Below are positions 1 to 11,500 of a stretch of DNA of 64,000 nt, one piece after another. The stretch comes from Pachyseris speciosa. Taxonomy: Eukaryota > Cnidaria > Anthozoa > Scleractinia > Pachyseridae. Within the stretch, counting starts at the first letter, position 1. Each line of letters starts with the position of its first letter. The notes below the pieces were generated by a model. The model was not told the DNA's origin and searched no databases. It saw nothing but the letters and a program-made list of their open reading frames with translations. The stretch covers positions 412,501 through 476,500 of the forward strand of contig JAEMWC010000344.1 of assembly GCA_016490735.1 (NCBI GenBank), written 5' to 3'. Position numbers and translations under genes: made by a program.

Positions 1-68
1 TAAGTGACCACCTCTCGTAAGTGACCACCTCTCGTAAACGACCACCTCTCGTAAGCGACCGCGTCCAC
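1..68. repeat. 17-bp tandem repeat at the window edge
   Basis: Four consecutive 17-bp units that begin TAAGTGACC or TAAGCGACC and end in CTCTCG; the last unit is diverged. Single related words recur at about 107-118 (GTAAGCGACCAC) and, inverted, near 617-628 (GTGGTCGCTTAT). The tract is therefore probably the end of a repetitive element that continues left of the window. From 69 to 760 nothing coding is recognised. Confidence 0.75.
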
Positions 69-764
69 TTTTCGAGATGGCGGTTTGTAATTGCTGGTCA
101 CCCCCCGTAAGCGACCACGAAGCCCTCCTCTTTCCACAGGCGCAAATTTGTTAGAGGTCACATTTTCGCTCTCTTGCGTTGCACCGCAGACGTACATGTC
201 CCAAATCGGATGCGTGTCCCAAAATATACTTGCAACACACGCGTGCTGTACACTAAAATGACGAAATAGATTGAATTTTTGATATATACGAAAACATCCT
301 TTTATTTTTAGAATGCCTGCTCGACTTTGTCAATTAGACTTGTGGTCTGAAAATGAGACGATCTAAAATGCCTTAAAAGTAGTAGTGCATGTATATTTTT
401 CGAATGCAGACAAAAAAGGTCGACAGCCTAAACCTACATTAAAAAAGCAATTGATCAATCGGTTGCAAATGCCATCTTTGAAGGAAGCTGTCAGTGCGTT
501 CCCAGTCTGTTTGTTTTCAGCCGTGAAGCTATCGATTTCTTGTTATCTCGAGAAAACAGAGCGCGAAGTCAATCTTTGCTCCTCCCGCGTGCAATGTAGA
601 CACCCTGTGCATTTCAGTGGTCGCTTATACTGGAAGGTTCCATTTTAGTTGGATTTTATCTTGTAAACGTTACAACTACCAAAACGTTTCAACTACCTCT
701 AATACAAAATGGAATTTTTAATTCGGTGTATTTCATTTCAGTGTACTGACAAGGTCTCCCAAAC

Positions 765-1157
765 ACCGCGCCCTTAATTTTTTCGGGTAGGAGTTATTCC
801 CTGGTGGAGGGGGGAGGTCCAAAAATTTTAATATGGCGAGAATCCGCCACCAGGTCCGACCTCTTACCCTTTTAGATACCATTTTTGACAGAAAAGGTAC
901 CCCTTTCGTATACCTTTCATTCACAAATTGTACTCCTTTTTTTACCTTCCACTGGAACAGTACAGTCATAAGTTATGTGTGTTCGAGATATTTTAATAAA
1001 AGGCCCTTTTAAATACCTAAATGACAGATTTCCCTACCCTTTCATATACTTCGACTCGTGAAATCCCTACCCTTTCATTTACCTGAAGCGTGAAAAGGTA
1101 CCCCTTTCGGGTGGAGCCTCCCCGTATAGGCCATTATAGGGAGTAACCCCGGGGAGT
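765..1157. repeat. Repeat fragment rich in TACCCTTTC words
   Basis: Short phrases such as CCCTACCCTTTCAT and GGTACCCCTTTCG recur on a loose period. The right edge (about 1110-1155) carries TATAGGCCATTATAGGGAGT followed by a CCCCGGGG palindrome. A related edge appears inverted at 34578-34625. This looks like one copy of a dispersed non-coding element; its class is unknown. Confidence 0.4.
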
Positions 1158-1192
1158 TTATTTATTTATTTGATATTTATTTATTTATTTTC

Positions 1193-1255
<63 letters not shown>

Positions 1256-1628
1256 TAAGCATTTAGGAAATACATCCATGGAGGTACAACAAGAGGACAC
1301 GAAGTCCTTTACAAAGGTCGACCTCCAGTGGTGAGAGAGCGAAAAAACGGAATAGGACAGCCACTAGGGGTGGTCACAGCCAGAGTTTTGTTACCTCCCT
1401 AGTGTTTTTTGTTTACGTCCCACAGAATCTGATTAAGTGAAAGTATTGTGTGACGGGGCCTACGGTTTATTGTCCTTATCCGAGAAGACTAGAAAGTCTA
1501 ACCGTTTGCAGATGTCATTACAAAGGCAGCACTTTCTCCTGGTTGTTGGTCCGGCCGGGGTTTGAACCCGCCACCTTCCGCACGGTAGTCAAGTGCTCTA
1601 CCACTGAGCTAACTTGACCGGTCGGCGG
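1158..1628 (-). mobile_element. tRNA-derived SINE, copy 1
   Basis: Read on the minus strand, the element starts near 1628 with a tRNA-like head. Pol III box A (TAGCTCAGTGG, about 1602-1612) and box B (GGTTCAAACCC, about 1559-1568) are both intact. A conserved body follows, and the element ends in an (AAAT)n tail seen on the plus strand as the (TTTA)n run at 1158-1256. The body is shared with the copy at 2925-3308, for example the stretch around 1470-1530. It is a non-autonomous retroposon mobilised by a LINE. Target-site duplications were not resolved. Confidence 0.85.
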
Positions 1629-2198
1629 TTTCTCTCTCTCCTCTACCCTAGACAACGAGTTCGCATGCGGCCTTGACAAGCAAGTGCAACAAATTCCTTC
1701 TATGGAACAAATAATGGCGTGAAACACGTGGTGTACTCAATTCTCACACGACGATTTGATTCAGTTTCTAATCCATATTCATGACGAGTTTGACAGCAGT
1801 TTGCGGACTTTGAATCTTCGGCTTGAGAACCGAAAGTGGTTTCATGGCCGGCAATAAAGAACACGAAGAAGAAAAAAAATCAAACACAAAGGCATAAAAG
1901 AAGAAGCAAAGTCTACATCACGCTAACAGTGAAGGTAAGTTATATGTTGCAATAATTACTTAAAATTTGCTCAAAACGCTATATTCTAGTTGTCTTAGCA
2001 CGTGCATTAGCTTCGATTCAATGCTCAGTCCGAACAGTCTCGAGAGATGCTCGACTGTAGACTAAAGTTTTAAAGCAGCGTCTCTTTCCTCGTGGAATGA
2101 GTTGTCAGTTTTACTTCGACATTAAAAGAGAACTTATGTAGACTAAAGCCTGGTTTTCACTATAGCGACGCAAGCACAAGCGCAAGCATAAGTAGTTA

Positions 2199-2769
2199 GG
2201 CCCGTTTCAAACGTCGAACTTCACATGTGCCGAATCTAATGCCAATGAGAAAAATCTATTGTTTTCACTCCTTTGTATAAAGGGGGTGACACACTAGGCG
2301 ATTTTATACGCCGATCGCCGGCGATCGGCGAAAATCGCCTAGTGTGCCGGCTGCAGCGATTGTGATTTTCGCCGATCGCCTCGATCGGCGTATAAAATCG
2401 CCGGTATCTAACATGTCGGATATCGGCGATTAAATTCGCTGGCATTCGCCTTGTGTTCCCGATCCCGCGATTTTATACGCTCATAGCTGCGAATCGCCAG
2501 TAAAGTCAGTCAATCAGGTTGGGCAATTTTATCACATGACTTTTCAAAATGGCCGACAACAACGGGGAATGATGCCCTCGACGGAGCCTGGGAACAAAAC
2601 TGCTGTGGCAAATCGCCGCGATCGGCGAAAAAATTCGCCTAGTATGCCCGCATCAATCGCCAGCGAAATTCGCTAGCGATCAAATTCGCCGCGATCGGCG
2701 TATAAAATCGCCTAGTGTGTCGAAGGCTTTAGATTCGGCACATGTGAAGTTCAACGTTTGAACCGGGCC
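2199..2769. mobile_element. MITE with TTA duplication nested in the outer element
   Basis: Terminal inverted repeats of about 42 bp start GGCCCGTTTCAAACG at 2199 and end CGTTTGAACCGGGCC at 2769. They are flanked by TTA at 2196-2198 and 2770-2772. The TIR and subterminal sequence are related to the element at 32000-32361 (shared words such as CCGAACCTAATG / CCGAATCTAATG). It is non-autonomous, as no transposase is seen. Confidence 0.75.
2287..2722. mobile_element. Third-level TIR element rich in CGATCGGCG
   Basis: Lies wholly inside the 2199-2769 MITE. The ends are inverted copies of GACACACTAGGCGATTTTAT. The interior repeats ACGCCGATCG / CGATCGGCG and TAGGCGA words many times in both orientations, giving strong local dyad symmetry. 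A start-like AAAATGGCCGAC occurs near 2545-2556 but the reading frame closes at once. The exact boundary and target duplication are ambiguous. Confidence 0.55.
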
Positions 2770-2783
2770 TTATACCAAGTGAA

Positions 2784-3714
2784 TGTGATCAAGTAAGCTG
2801 AAGACACTCAAAAGGCACACAAGGCCACAAGGTAGCGGGCATTACCCCTTAAATCTACCAAAGCAAAGATTGAGCCCAAGCATTAGCAGCCATGGACAGC
2901 TGTTTCGGCCTTGTTAGGCCTCATACATACATACATACATACATACATCACATTATTTACCCTCAGATTTTAGAGTAGCTTGTGCAGCTAATATCTCCGA
3001 GCATTTAATCATCAGATGAGAGATAGGCCATCACACCGGGAACTACGTCCCCTACTCTTTTCGATCAGTGTGTGGGTTCTTTTACGTCCCACAGAATCAA
3101 TTATGAAGAATTGTGAGACGGGCCCTACGGTTTATCGTCCTTATCCGAGAAGACTAGAAAGTCTAACCATTTGCAGATGTTATTACAAAGGCAGCACTAT
3201 CTTCTCAATTATTTAAAGACCCTGAGTGTTGGTCCGACCGGGGTTTGAACCACCGACCTCCCGCACGCTAGTCCGGTGCTCTACCACTGAGCTAACCGGT
3301 CGGCGGTTAATGTCGGCGGTTAATGCTCAGGCTCAAGTACCCACATATCAATAAAACAAGCAATGAAAACGTAAAGCTTGTGGGATGTGGCTGGAGTGAC
3401 AAGGATACTTCACAAATTAATGTGATCAAGTAAGCTGAAGCCACTCAAAAGGCACTAACGGTACTTGAGTACTTGGGTACTTGAGCCTGAGCATTAGCTA
3501 TGCCATGCTGATGAGGTGTAACAAGGCCGAAACAACTGTCCATGGCTGCTAATTCTTGGGCTCAATCTTTGCTTTGGTAGATTTAAGGGGTAATGCCCGC
3601 TACCTTGTGGCCTTAGTGCCTTTTGAGTGGCTTCAGCTTACTTGATCACATTAATTTGTGAAGTATCCTTGTCACTCCAGCCACATCCCACAAGCTTTAC
3701 GTTTTCATTGCTTA
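2784..3714. repeat. Complex foldback region with two long inverted repeats
   Basis: Arm A at 2784-2920 is repeated inverted at 3509-3650. Arm B at 3358-3457 is repeated inverted at 3612-3714. A shorter pair (3319-3342 and 3475-3497) lies between. The arms share the start TGTGATCAAGTAAGCTGAAG, so the region looks like several head-to-head copies of one foldback unit, with a SINE between arms A and B. Confidence 0.7.
2925..3308 (-). mobile_element. tRNA-derived SINE, copy 2
   Basis: Same family as the copy at 1158-1628. On the minus strand the tRNA-like head at about 3300-3225 has box A (TAGCTCAGTGG) and box B (GGTTCAAACCCC). The body matches copy 1 through the sequence around 3110-3200. The tail differs: it is a (TGTA)n run, seen as CATACATA on the plus strand at 2925-2950. 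Confidence 0.85.
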
Positions 3715-3910
3715 TACCAAGTGAAAACGAACACTACGGAAGCAGCAAGCATAAGCGCAAGCACAAGGAGAAGGAAATTTTTTTATCCTTGCGCTTGTGC
3801 TTGCGCTTATGCTTATGCTTATGCTTATGCTTGCGTTAAGCCCGTTTTCACAGTGAAATAAGCGCTTTTGTACTTGCGCTTGTGCTTGCGTCGCTAGTGA
3901 AAACCTTTAA

Positions 3911-5045
3911 CTGAGGCTCTAACTGAGCCTGGACAAACTCTTAGTTGAACAAATACAGTATTTGAAACCGGCAACGTGCATGGGATATTTGGTGATAATT
4001 AACAATTTTCAAGACGTCAATGTTGCTTGTAACGAAACCATCTCGTAAAACTTGGAACTTGTAAATATGCAGCAAGAAATAAATTGCCGAAATTGTGCCA
4101 GTGTTTTGAAATATATTCTTGCACAAAATTTAATTAGTAACAATCGAGAAACAAGAGGGCGTCATGCATCGAATAAGGACATTCATTTGAACCTTTGTGA
4201 TTTCAGAATGGCGTTAATGAAGTGAACGGTATAAACTGGAAATGGACTACAAAATCATTCCAAGAGAACAAACTGGGAAAGCTAAATGAAGAGGAAATAT
4301 CGAAAAGGTAAGATCTTTAAAATTCGATATGATAGGTAACGTTTGTTGTCTTAAAGTAATTGCATGAAATAATCGCCAATTTTGTTTAAAAGCCGGCAGT
4401 CGTTAGGGACGATTTAACTTTCGCCTATATATTCTATGATAGAGGTTTCCAGTTTTCGTAAAAAAATGTTTATAAGGAAAAGAAAGTGGAATGAATGAAA
4501 GGGAGGGGTACCTAGGGTACACAAGCTAAGAAGGCTTATAGAAAATCCAGAGAAATTCTTGTTTCTTTTAGGAACCGTACTACCGGCCCACCTCCCTCCT
4601 CTCCCATCCCATTTAATCCAAGGCAACAAGCTGGAATCAGCTCAAGATCAGGAGACAGCACTCATAAACCAAGGTAGGAGTTTTATTTGTTTGACAATAT
4701 TAATTTCAGCTAAGTTTATTTTTTATTTTGTCGAATTAAACTATCGTTTTGATTCCGATTACATCTGATTGGTTACATCGAGTAAAGAATTCTTCAAATT
4801 TGATCCATGTTTGCCATAGTTTTTGAAAATGCTTTGATTCAAATCACTATTTTTGCTCTCTTGAGAACAATTCGCAGTAGCTTTAGATGATGACAATATT
4901 AATGATAAACGCTGGCTAAAGCAAGCACACGTTTAAGTCAAAAATAGTCTTCACGCGGGTTTGAACTGAACACAGGGAAAGCCAACTTTGGAATTCTGAT
5001 CTTCTACTCGGTAACTGGCAGCTCAACAACAAGTAGCCTTATTTG
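3911..5045. other. Unassigned AT-rich DNA
   Basis: No coding region, RNA gene or clear repeat was recognised. The open frames present are short, stop-bounded and lack codon bias or motifs. A pyrimidine-rich stretch near 4590-4620 is the only compositional feature. Confidence 0.5.
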
Positions 5046-5049
5046 CGTG

Positions 5050-6790
5050 ACCATAACTTCATACAGTACTGCAAAAGCACGTATCTTAACAAGAACAATG
5101 TAATAATGTAATGAGAAGGAAAATACGAATTAAAGATACATCAGTCTGATTTAGATAAATATTATTACGCGAATCTAAGCAAAATACAATGAACTTCGTC
5201 AATTCAATATTAACAAAATAATCGGGAGAATTCATTAATTCCTTGGTAGCTTCTATAGAAGATAATTGGGTGATATTCGGTAAGAGGTTTTTTACTTTGC
5301 TATGAAATCTGTTCCTAAGAATTGAGTATTTAGGACAGCTAAAATGAAAGTGTATTTCATCTTCAACTTGTTTCGATCCACAAGTAGGGCAGAGTCTATC
5401 AAACCTTGGGATTTGATCGTATCTACCAGTTTCAATCATTAGCTTGTGATTACCTATTCGTAGTTTCACTAATTCTTTCCTACCATTTAGTTTTCTTGTA
5501 AAGCCTAAATAATAGGAAGGCGTATGTTCTTTCTTAAAAGTGTTATAAAATTCCAGTTTCTATTATTGTATAGAGCAATATACCACAAGTTTCCATGTTT
5601 TATAGGCTAATAAACCACGCGGAATGTTGGAAGAACACTCGAAGAATTCGTAAATCACGAGCCGAAGGCGATTGATTTACGGATTCTTCGAGTGTTCTTC
5701 CAACATTCCATGTGGTTTATCAGCCTATAAACCATAGAAACTTGTGATACATTGCTTTTATATAATAATCCAGAAGCTGATTGACCAATCAGAGCGCGCG
5801 CATTGATTTTGTTATTATATAAAGTGTGTTGCCAATATAAGATATACTTTTGTCGCATTAAGTTTACTAAGTGTTTGTTCTTAGCTTCAGTTAAGTGAGT
5901 TGGTTTAAAATCTGGCGAATTATAGAACTCGGCTATCCTCATAACATTTGAGTAAAAACTGCTTTTACCAGAAGAGTGAAGATCTGCCGACGTTATAAAG
6001 ATCTGTTTAACAATGGAGTCATTGCTCTTAGTTTGGAGATATAAAATGTAATTTATTATCTTCTGATTAATAGCTATATTGAGAGGAAATCTTCCAAGTT
6101 CAGCTCTACACGCCCATCGGATGCCTTATTGCTTACTTCTAAGTAACGTTTGCAGAACTGTAGATGGGTTTTTTCTATCCGTGAATTGTCCCAAGATTGA
6201 AATCGTGTTTTGAATTTATACCCCATATCTCGCTATTATATGTCAGGATTGGAGAGATCATCGCGTCAAACATTTTACTTGCAAGACGTGGGGGTAGTTT
6301 GCTGATATTTGCGTTCTTTCTAAGACTGAAAAGAGCGTGAAGAGCCTTCTCTTTCAACTTTTCGAGTGCCAAAAAAAAATTACCTGTTGAAGAGATTAGT
6401 GTTCCCAAATAGGTATAGGTTTGAACAATTTCAATGGTTTCCTTGTCTATGTGGAAACTCGTCTCAGTGCATTTTTTAGCAAGTTTTTGGAAGATCAAAA
6501 GTTTTGTCTTTTTAGGATTGATACTTAACATCCATGAATCGCAGTAAGAAGATAACATATCAAGACAATTTGGCAATCCTGTTTTAGACCTCGATAATAT
6601 GACTAAATCATCCGCATATAAAAGTACGCTCAATTTTGTGCCGTTCGATAGAACGAATGGATCAGTTAAAGTATTTTCGAAAGAGAATGGTATGTTATTA
6701 ATGAATAGGTTAAAATATAACGGAATGATCTCAGTGTATATATCTAAAGGACACCCTTCTTTCCATTTTGACAGGGTCCCATAGGGGGCT
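5050..6790 (-). pseudogene. 5'-truncated non-LTR retrotransposon (LINE) pol fragment
   Basis: The minus-strand translation gives the fingers-palm end of a reverse transcriptase with the catalytic YADD box at about 6607-6618. It is preceded by a partial RT block (FNLFINNIPFSF) and followed by the typical thumb and C-terminal region. The C-terminus carries a zinc-knuckle-like CPTCGS followed by HFHFSC near 5335-5400. The frame is broken at least twice (around 6175 and 6105), and by a palindromic element at 5563-5822. Upstream of about 6780 the homology stops at a degenerate minisatellite, so most of RT and the endonuclease are missing. The C-terminal style suggests a CR1/L2-type clade, but the clade is uncertain. 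It cannot encode a functional protein. Confidence 0.8.
5563..5822. mobile_element. Palindromic MITE inserted in the LINE
   Basis: A near-perfect hairpin has arms at about 5586-5660 and 5666-5746 that share GTTGGAAGAACACTCGAAGA and a CACAAGTTTC outer end. A further outer pair, TATTATTGTATA at 5563 and TTATTATATAA near 5811, may be the target duplication or part of the TIR. It splits one LINE reading frame: the frame reading ...YWQHTLYNN upstream resumes as LEFYNTFKKEH downstream of the insertion. Confidence 0.7.
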
Positions 6791-6940
6791 CCCTGGAACC
6801 CAGAGCCCTGAAATGTTTGCCGTAGAGCCCGAATCCCGATCATTTTAGTGCCTGGAGCCGTGACCATTTTGTCCGGAGCCCTGAGACTTTCACCAAGAGC
6901 CCCGAAAAATTGATCCCGGAGCCAGGAGCCCTAAACCCCA
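6790..6940. repeat. Degenerate 21-22-bp minisatellite
   Basis: About six units start with AGAGCCC or GGAGCC(C/G) and are spaced 21-22 bp, with one unit of 30 bp. Unit ends vary (GTTTGCCGT, TTTTGTCC, TTTCACCA). It abuts the point where LINE homology ends. From 6941 to about 7220 nothing is recognised. Confidence 0.65.
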
Positions 6941-7224
6941 TTGGGACCCTGATTTTAGTTGACAGTTTGTACATTCAAATGAAGAATGATCCTCGCAGTT
7001 GTTCACTGAAGTCTCGCAGTTTATTTATTATTATTTTTTATCAAATTGTTGCAAAAAAGGAAGGGAGTTTAATTAAAAAACGGAAAATGTTATAAAATCC
7101 ATTGCTTTTTATACTGAACTGAAACAAAGCTAAAGCAGGAAAAAAGAAGTCAGGATGATCATCTTTGACCTCGCTCGTCCATTGGGCTTTCAGTTCTAAT
7201 TCATCTTGTCGTGTATTCCATGGT

Positions 7225-7420
7225 ATTCATTCATTTATTTGTCACGCACAATGAACTTACAATGATAAATAAATTGCAAAGATTAATACACAGAAATTGC
7301 AATGGTTAACATAGAAAAAACAAATTGGGCAAAAGGAAAAAAATGGCGAGGGAACCTAATAAAAAACCATGGGGCTTGTAGGACTTAGGTTCCCTCCCAA
7401 GAAATAATATAACACCAAAC
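7225..7420 (-). repeat. Probable 3' end of a truncated LINE
   Basis: On the minus strand a non-coding stretch ending in AATAAATGAATGAATA (plus strand about 7227-7243) resembles a LINE 3'UTR with a short microsatellite tail. No coding part is attached. The assignment rests on the tail form only. The following 7421-8540 region holds no recognisable feature except a short AT microsatellite near 8550-8565. Confidence 0.35.
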
Positions 7421-8544
7421 ACTGCTTTCCATATCTTTAGTAATTTTGTCGAAAAGGTGAAATATGGAGTAGTTTTTTTTCTTGTCTCCTCTTAAACTAT
7501 CAAATTATATAACCAAAAGTGGTAATAGTACAATTCAATTATTTTCACCTTGATTAGGCTTTTATCAATCCAGTAGCTTGAGCATACTTTGGCCTCTCCG
7601 GATTAAATCGGGGGATGATTCATTTTCGAACATGTTCTTATACTTTGAGACATTGCAGTCCAAATAAGAGGCGTGAGGTTACAATTTTCATTGGTTGTTT
7701 AGTATTAAAAATAGGAAAAAAACACAACCAAGATAAAGTCAATGGCCATTGATATCAAATGAAAATCTGTGAAACTTTCAAAAGAAACTTTTTAAAAGCA
7801 AATCGATTTAAATGTAGATCATATGTTTTGCAAAAGTTTCAAGGTCAGAAAAGAAAGGTTATGTTGACAACGCTTTGGATTTATCTTAACCCTCTCTTGA
7901 TAGTACTTATTTGCTGTGATTTTTCTAGTGGAGGAAAAACACTAAACTTTTTCTGGCATCAGAGCATTCACATGCAAATTAAACTCACTTTCATACGAAT
8001 GGTTGAGCACCAGGCCTCGCTTTAACTGAAAAAGAGGGTAAAGGCAATTCGGAAATGGTCTGCTGGCAAGGAATCTTCTGTCTTTGAAGAAAACCTGATT
8101 TCTAGTTGGAGTACACAGCTTGCCGGATTTTCTCTTTGTCGATGTGATGCCTCACTGTCGTAGATAGGATCATAAAATTGTAAAACACAAAAAAGAATTT
8201 ATAATTAGTTTTCATATTAGCATTCCTTGCAAAGTTCCTGGAATAAAAGAAGAAAAAAATAGAAAAAAATTGCGTTAATTAAAATCCGAAGTTTCCTTAG
8301 CTCTTTTTCTACCGCTCACCAAAATATCGGTCACAGACGACCGACGCTTTCAAAAGCCCGCAACTTCTCCAAATTCCGGACTATGGTTGAAATGAACCAT
8401 TGTTATTATTATTTTTTATTTTTGTTTTCGGTGAAATGTTTTTATTCTTTGCCTTTACGGAAATGATATTATCTGACATTTTGAATTGTTAAAAAGTCAA
8501 GGTCGTTCAGACGGTTTTGCCAATATTCTGTAATTTGTCATTTT

Positions 8545-11500
8545 TCGAAATATATATATATATTTTATTAACAATATGTTGATTAATACAGATATAAAGT
8601 AGTTACAGTTGTACAAATTACAGTATAAAATACAAAACAAAAGAAATGAAAAAAAAAAAACCTACTATATACATATAAGGGCACAATATAAAGAAGCAAT
8701 TGCAATGTTACATTTACGACACTACCACTAACAAAAAAAGAGAGTGAGAGAGAGTGAGAGAGGCATGCATTATTACAAAAGATTCTGAAAGCCCGCCCAT
8801 TTTCCCCTTAAAACATCTTTTTTCCTACCCTGACGCCATATATAAAGCTCAGTTTCATACTTTATTTGAACTTTAAGTTTGAATCCAGTAATATTTGGAT
8901 AAACTTGGTTCCTTCTGCAGTCCCAAATATAGAGCTTTACAATGAGGAGAAAATAGTTGAGTAAAGGACAAGAGGGTGTCAAAATACCGACCAAGACATC
9001 TTGTAGAGTAAGGTGAATTTTTTCTTTTATAGATGAATACCATAACAGTTCAAAGTTAGCCCAGAAGGTTTGAGCGTGAGGGCAGTTATACAGCAAATGA
9101 TACAGTGTTTCTGGCTCGGATTTGCAAAATGTACACTTGTCATCAGTACTATAACCTATTTTTTGAAGTTTGGTATTGGTATAAAGGATGGAATTAATTT
9201 AAAAATTTGTATTGAAAGGCTTTCACACAAGTTTCAAGAGCCACCTTGTGGGGTAAATTAAACACCTGTTCTACTTGAGAAGTCGTAAGATTAAATTCAT
9301 TCTGTAACTTTCTGGCCGCGCTGGGTAATTGCGCTTTTATACTTATCAATAACGAATAGAAATGTTTTGATTTCTTTTTGTCACATCAAAATCGTTAATG
9401 TCAATAATGATGGAAAAAGATATCTCTGAATGCGCGGAATTTCCTTTCAAGGATGTTGGCACGGAATGTCAACGTCCTGCCAAGACTAAAAAGTTAGTTT
9501 TATTTACTTTGTTGTTAATGACTTTGAAAGAATCGATATTATTTAAAGAAAATAACAAGTCATTTACAAAAACAATACCAGAATCGAAGTAATTTTTATA
9601 GAATACTGGAGTGTTGTTTATTCGAATATCTTTATTATTCCATATTATATTGCGCCAATCCTTCGTTTTGCCAAAGTTTTCACGAAACTCCGACCACCTC
9701 TGCAAAAGCTCGGCATAGAATTGTGAATCAAGTGAATAATCTTTAATTTCAAAGTTGCAATTAAATATAAATAAATCTCCATACCTTTCCAAAATATATC
9801 GTAGATAGGTTTTCCAAGTGCCGTCATGAGCACTAAATATCCTTTTTAACCAGGCTAAGCGCAGTGATTTAATCATACAGTCTAGATCAATCATTTGTAA
9901 TCCACCCTTGTCATAATCATTTATAGTTGACAATCGTGTAAGTTATCTGTACCATTCCACAGAAATTTATACAGTAAACGATTGAGTTCTGAAATAATTT
10001 CCTTGGGAGTTGGCATTAATGAGGAAACATAGACAAACTTGGGCACTACAAGAGACTTGATAACTGTCACCTTTTCATACAAAGATAAACCTCGAGAATG
10101 CCAGATATTCAAGAGTTTCTTTATTTTATCTAAGTTCTCTAAAAAGGTTTTTTCTTGAAGAAGTTTTTGATCGTACGTGTAAAAAATCCCAAGTGCTTTT
10201 ATTGGTTCCTTAGGCCAATTGATACCAAATGGTTTTGCTTTGTTGGCTTGCATAGACCCAATCCACATACCCTCCGTTTTAGCGCAATTAATGGTAAGAC
10301 CTGAAGCTTTTTTAAAAGAGTCGAGAAGGTTAAAAAGTGCTAGAGCCGAATCCGTATCTGAAAGTACTGCAGTCATATCATCTGCATATTGCAGCAATTT
10401 TGTTTCCTGCTCGCCTATAAAAATGCCTTTTATTTCGGTGTTCTGTCGAACAGCTATTGCAAGAGCTTCGGCTGCCAATACAAAAAGATAGGGTGATAAA
10501 GGGTCGCCCTGCCTAACACCACGCTCGAGAAAGAAGTAATCAGAGGTGTTACCGTTATTTATTACACAACTTGCAATATTTGTATGAAAGGTTTTAACCC
10601 AGCGACTAAAATCTGGACCAAAGTTAAAAGCATCCAAACAACCAAAAATAAAGTCCCATTCAAGACTATCAAATGCTTTCTGAAAATCAATAAATATCAA
10701 CATACCAGGCACATTCCTTTTAACGGTAAATTCCATTATATCAAAAATAGAGCGTATGGTTTCACCAATGTAACGATCCTGAACATAACCAGTTTGATTA
10801 TGATGGATAATATTAGGTAAAACACTTTTGATTCTATTAGCTAAAACTTTCGACATCAATTCTGCATCTATATTTACAAGAGAAATTGGTCTCCAGTTCT
10901 CTAGAAACATATGATCTTCTCCTTTCTTTTCTATAAGAGTTATCACTGCTTGCTTTTGAGAATTTGACATTTCCATCTTTTCAAAACATTCATTCGCACA
11001 TTTTACAAAGGGTTGACTAATTAGAGGGTGGTAAAGGGGGGTATTGATCACGTTTCACGGGAAATAAAATGACCGTTTCACATTTCACGGAGAATAAAAT
11101 GGGGACTTCACGTTTCACGAGAAAACAAGCGATTTTCTTAGGGAGTATACGTAATGTGGGGTGGGGGGGGGGGGGGGGGGCTTGAGTAACTTTGCAATAG
11201 TTAAATAGGATACCCTTGGCCCTCCACTTATATTGAAAATAAAACATGACCCTTCACATATGGTCAGACTAAAAAGGATGACCCTCCCCCCAATACGCTG
11301 TAAGTTTCCTTTTGCCTATTTTCCATTTATTCATTCGAAACTATACAGTAAAGGAAACTCACGAACCTATAACGAGATGTTTTAACTGAAAGTAGAAATG
11401 CTGTTTGCTATATGGGTGACCATCCACCTAACATGTTTACAGTACAAAGCAAGTTCAAATTAGGGTGTGAACAGCCAAAAAACACCCACAAACAAACAAA

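Larger units (their letters stand above)
2147..3907. mobile_element. PIF/Harbinger-like TIR element, outermost of a nest
   Basis: The termini are inverted copies of a sequence containing TTTTCACTA followed by GCGACGCAAGCACAAGCGC. The left terminus starts at 2147 and the right ends at 3907. Both are flanked by TAA (2144-2146 and 3908-3910), the TWA-type 3-bp target duplication of PIF/Harbinger elements. Subterminal DNA is packed with GCAAGCACAAGC / GCTTATGCTTATGC repeats, likely transposase-binding sites. No transposase ORF remains. The interior has been filled by at least three later insertions. Confidence 0.6.

Noticed and set aside
1..68. CRISPR-like array
   Set aside because: The 17-bp units are directly adjacent with no spacers, and the genome is eukaryotic.
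1540..1628. A genuine tRNA gene
   Set aside because: The tRNA-like head is followed by a SINE body shared with a second copy at 2925-3308 and ends in a tandem tail.
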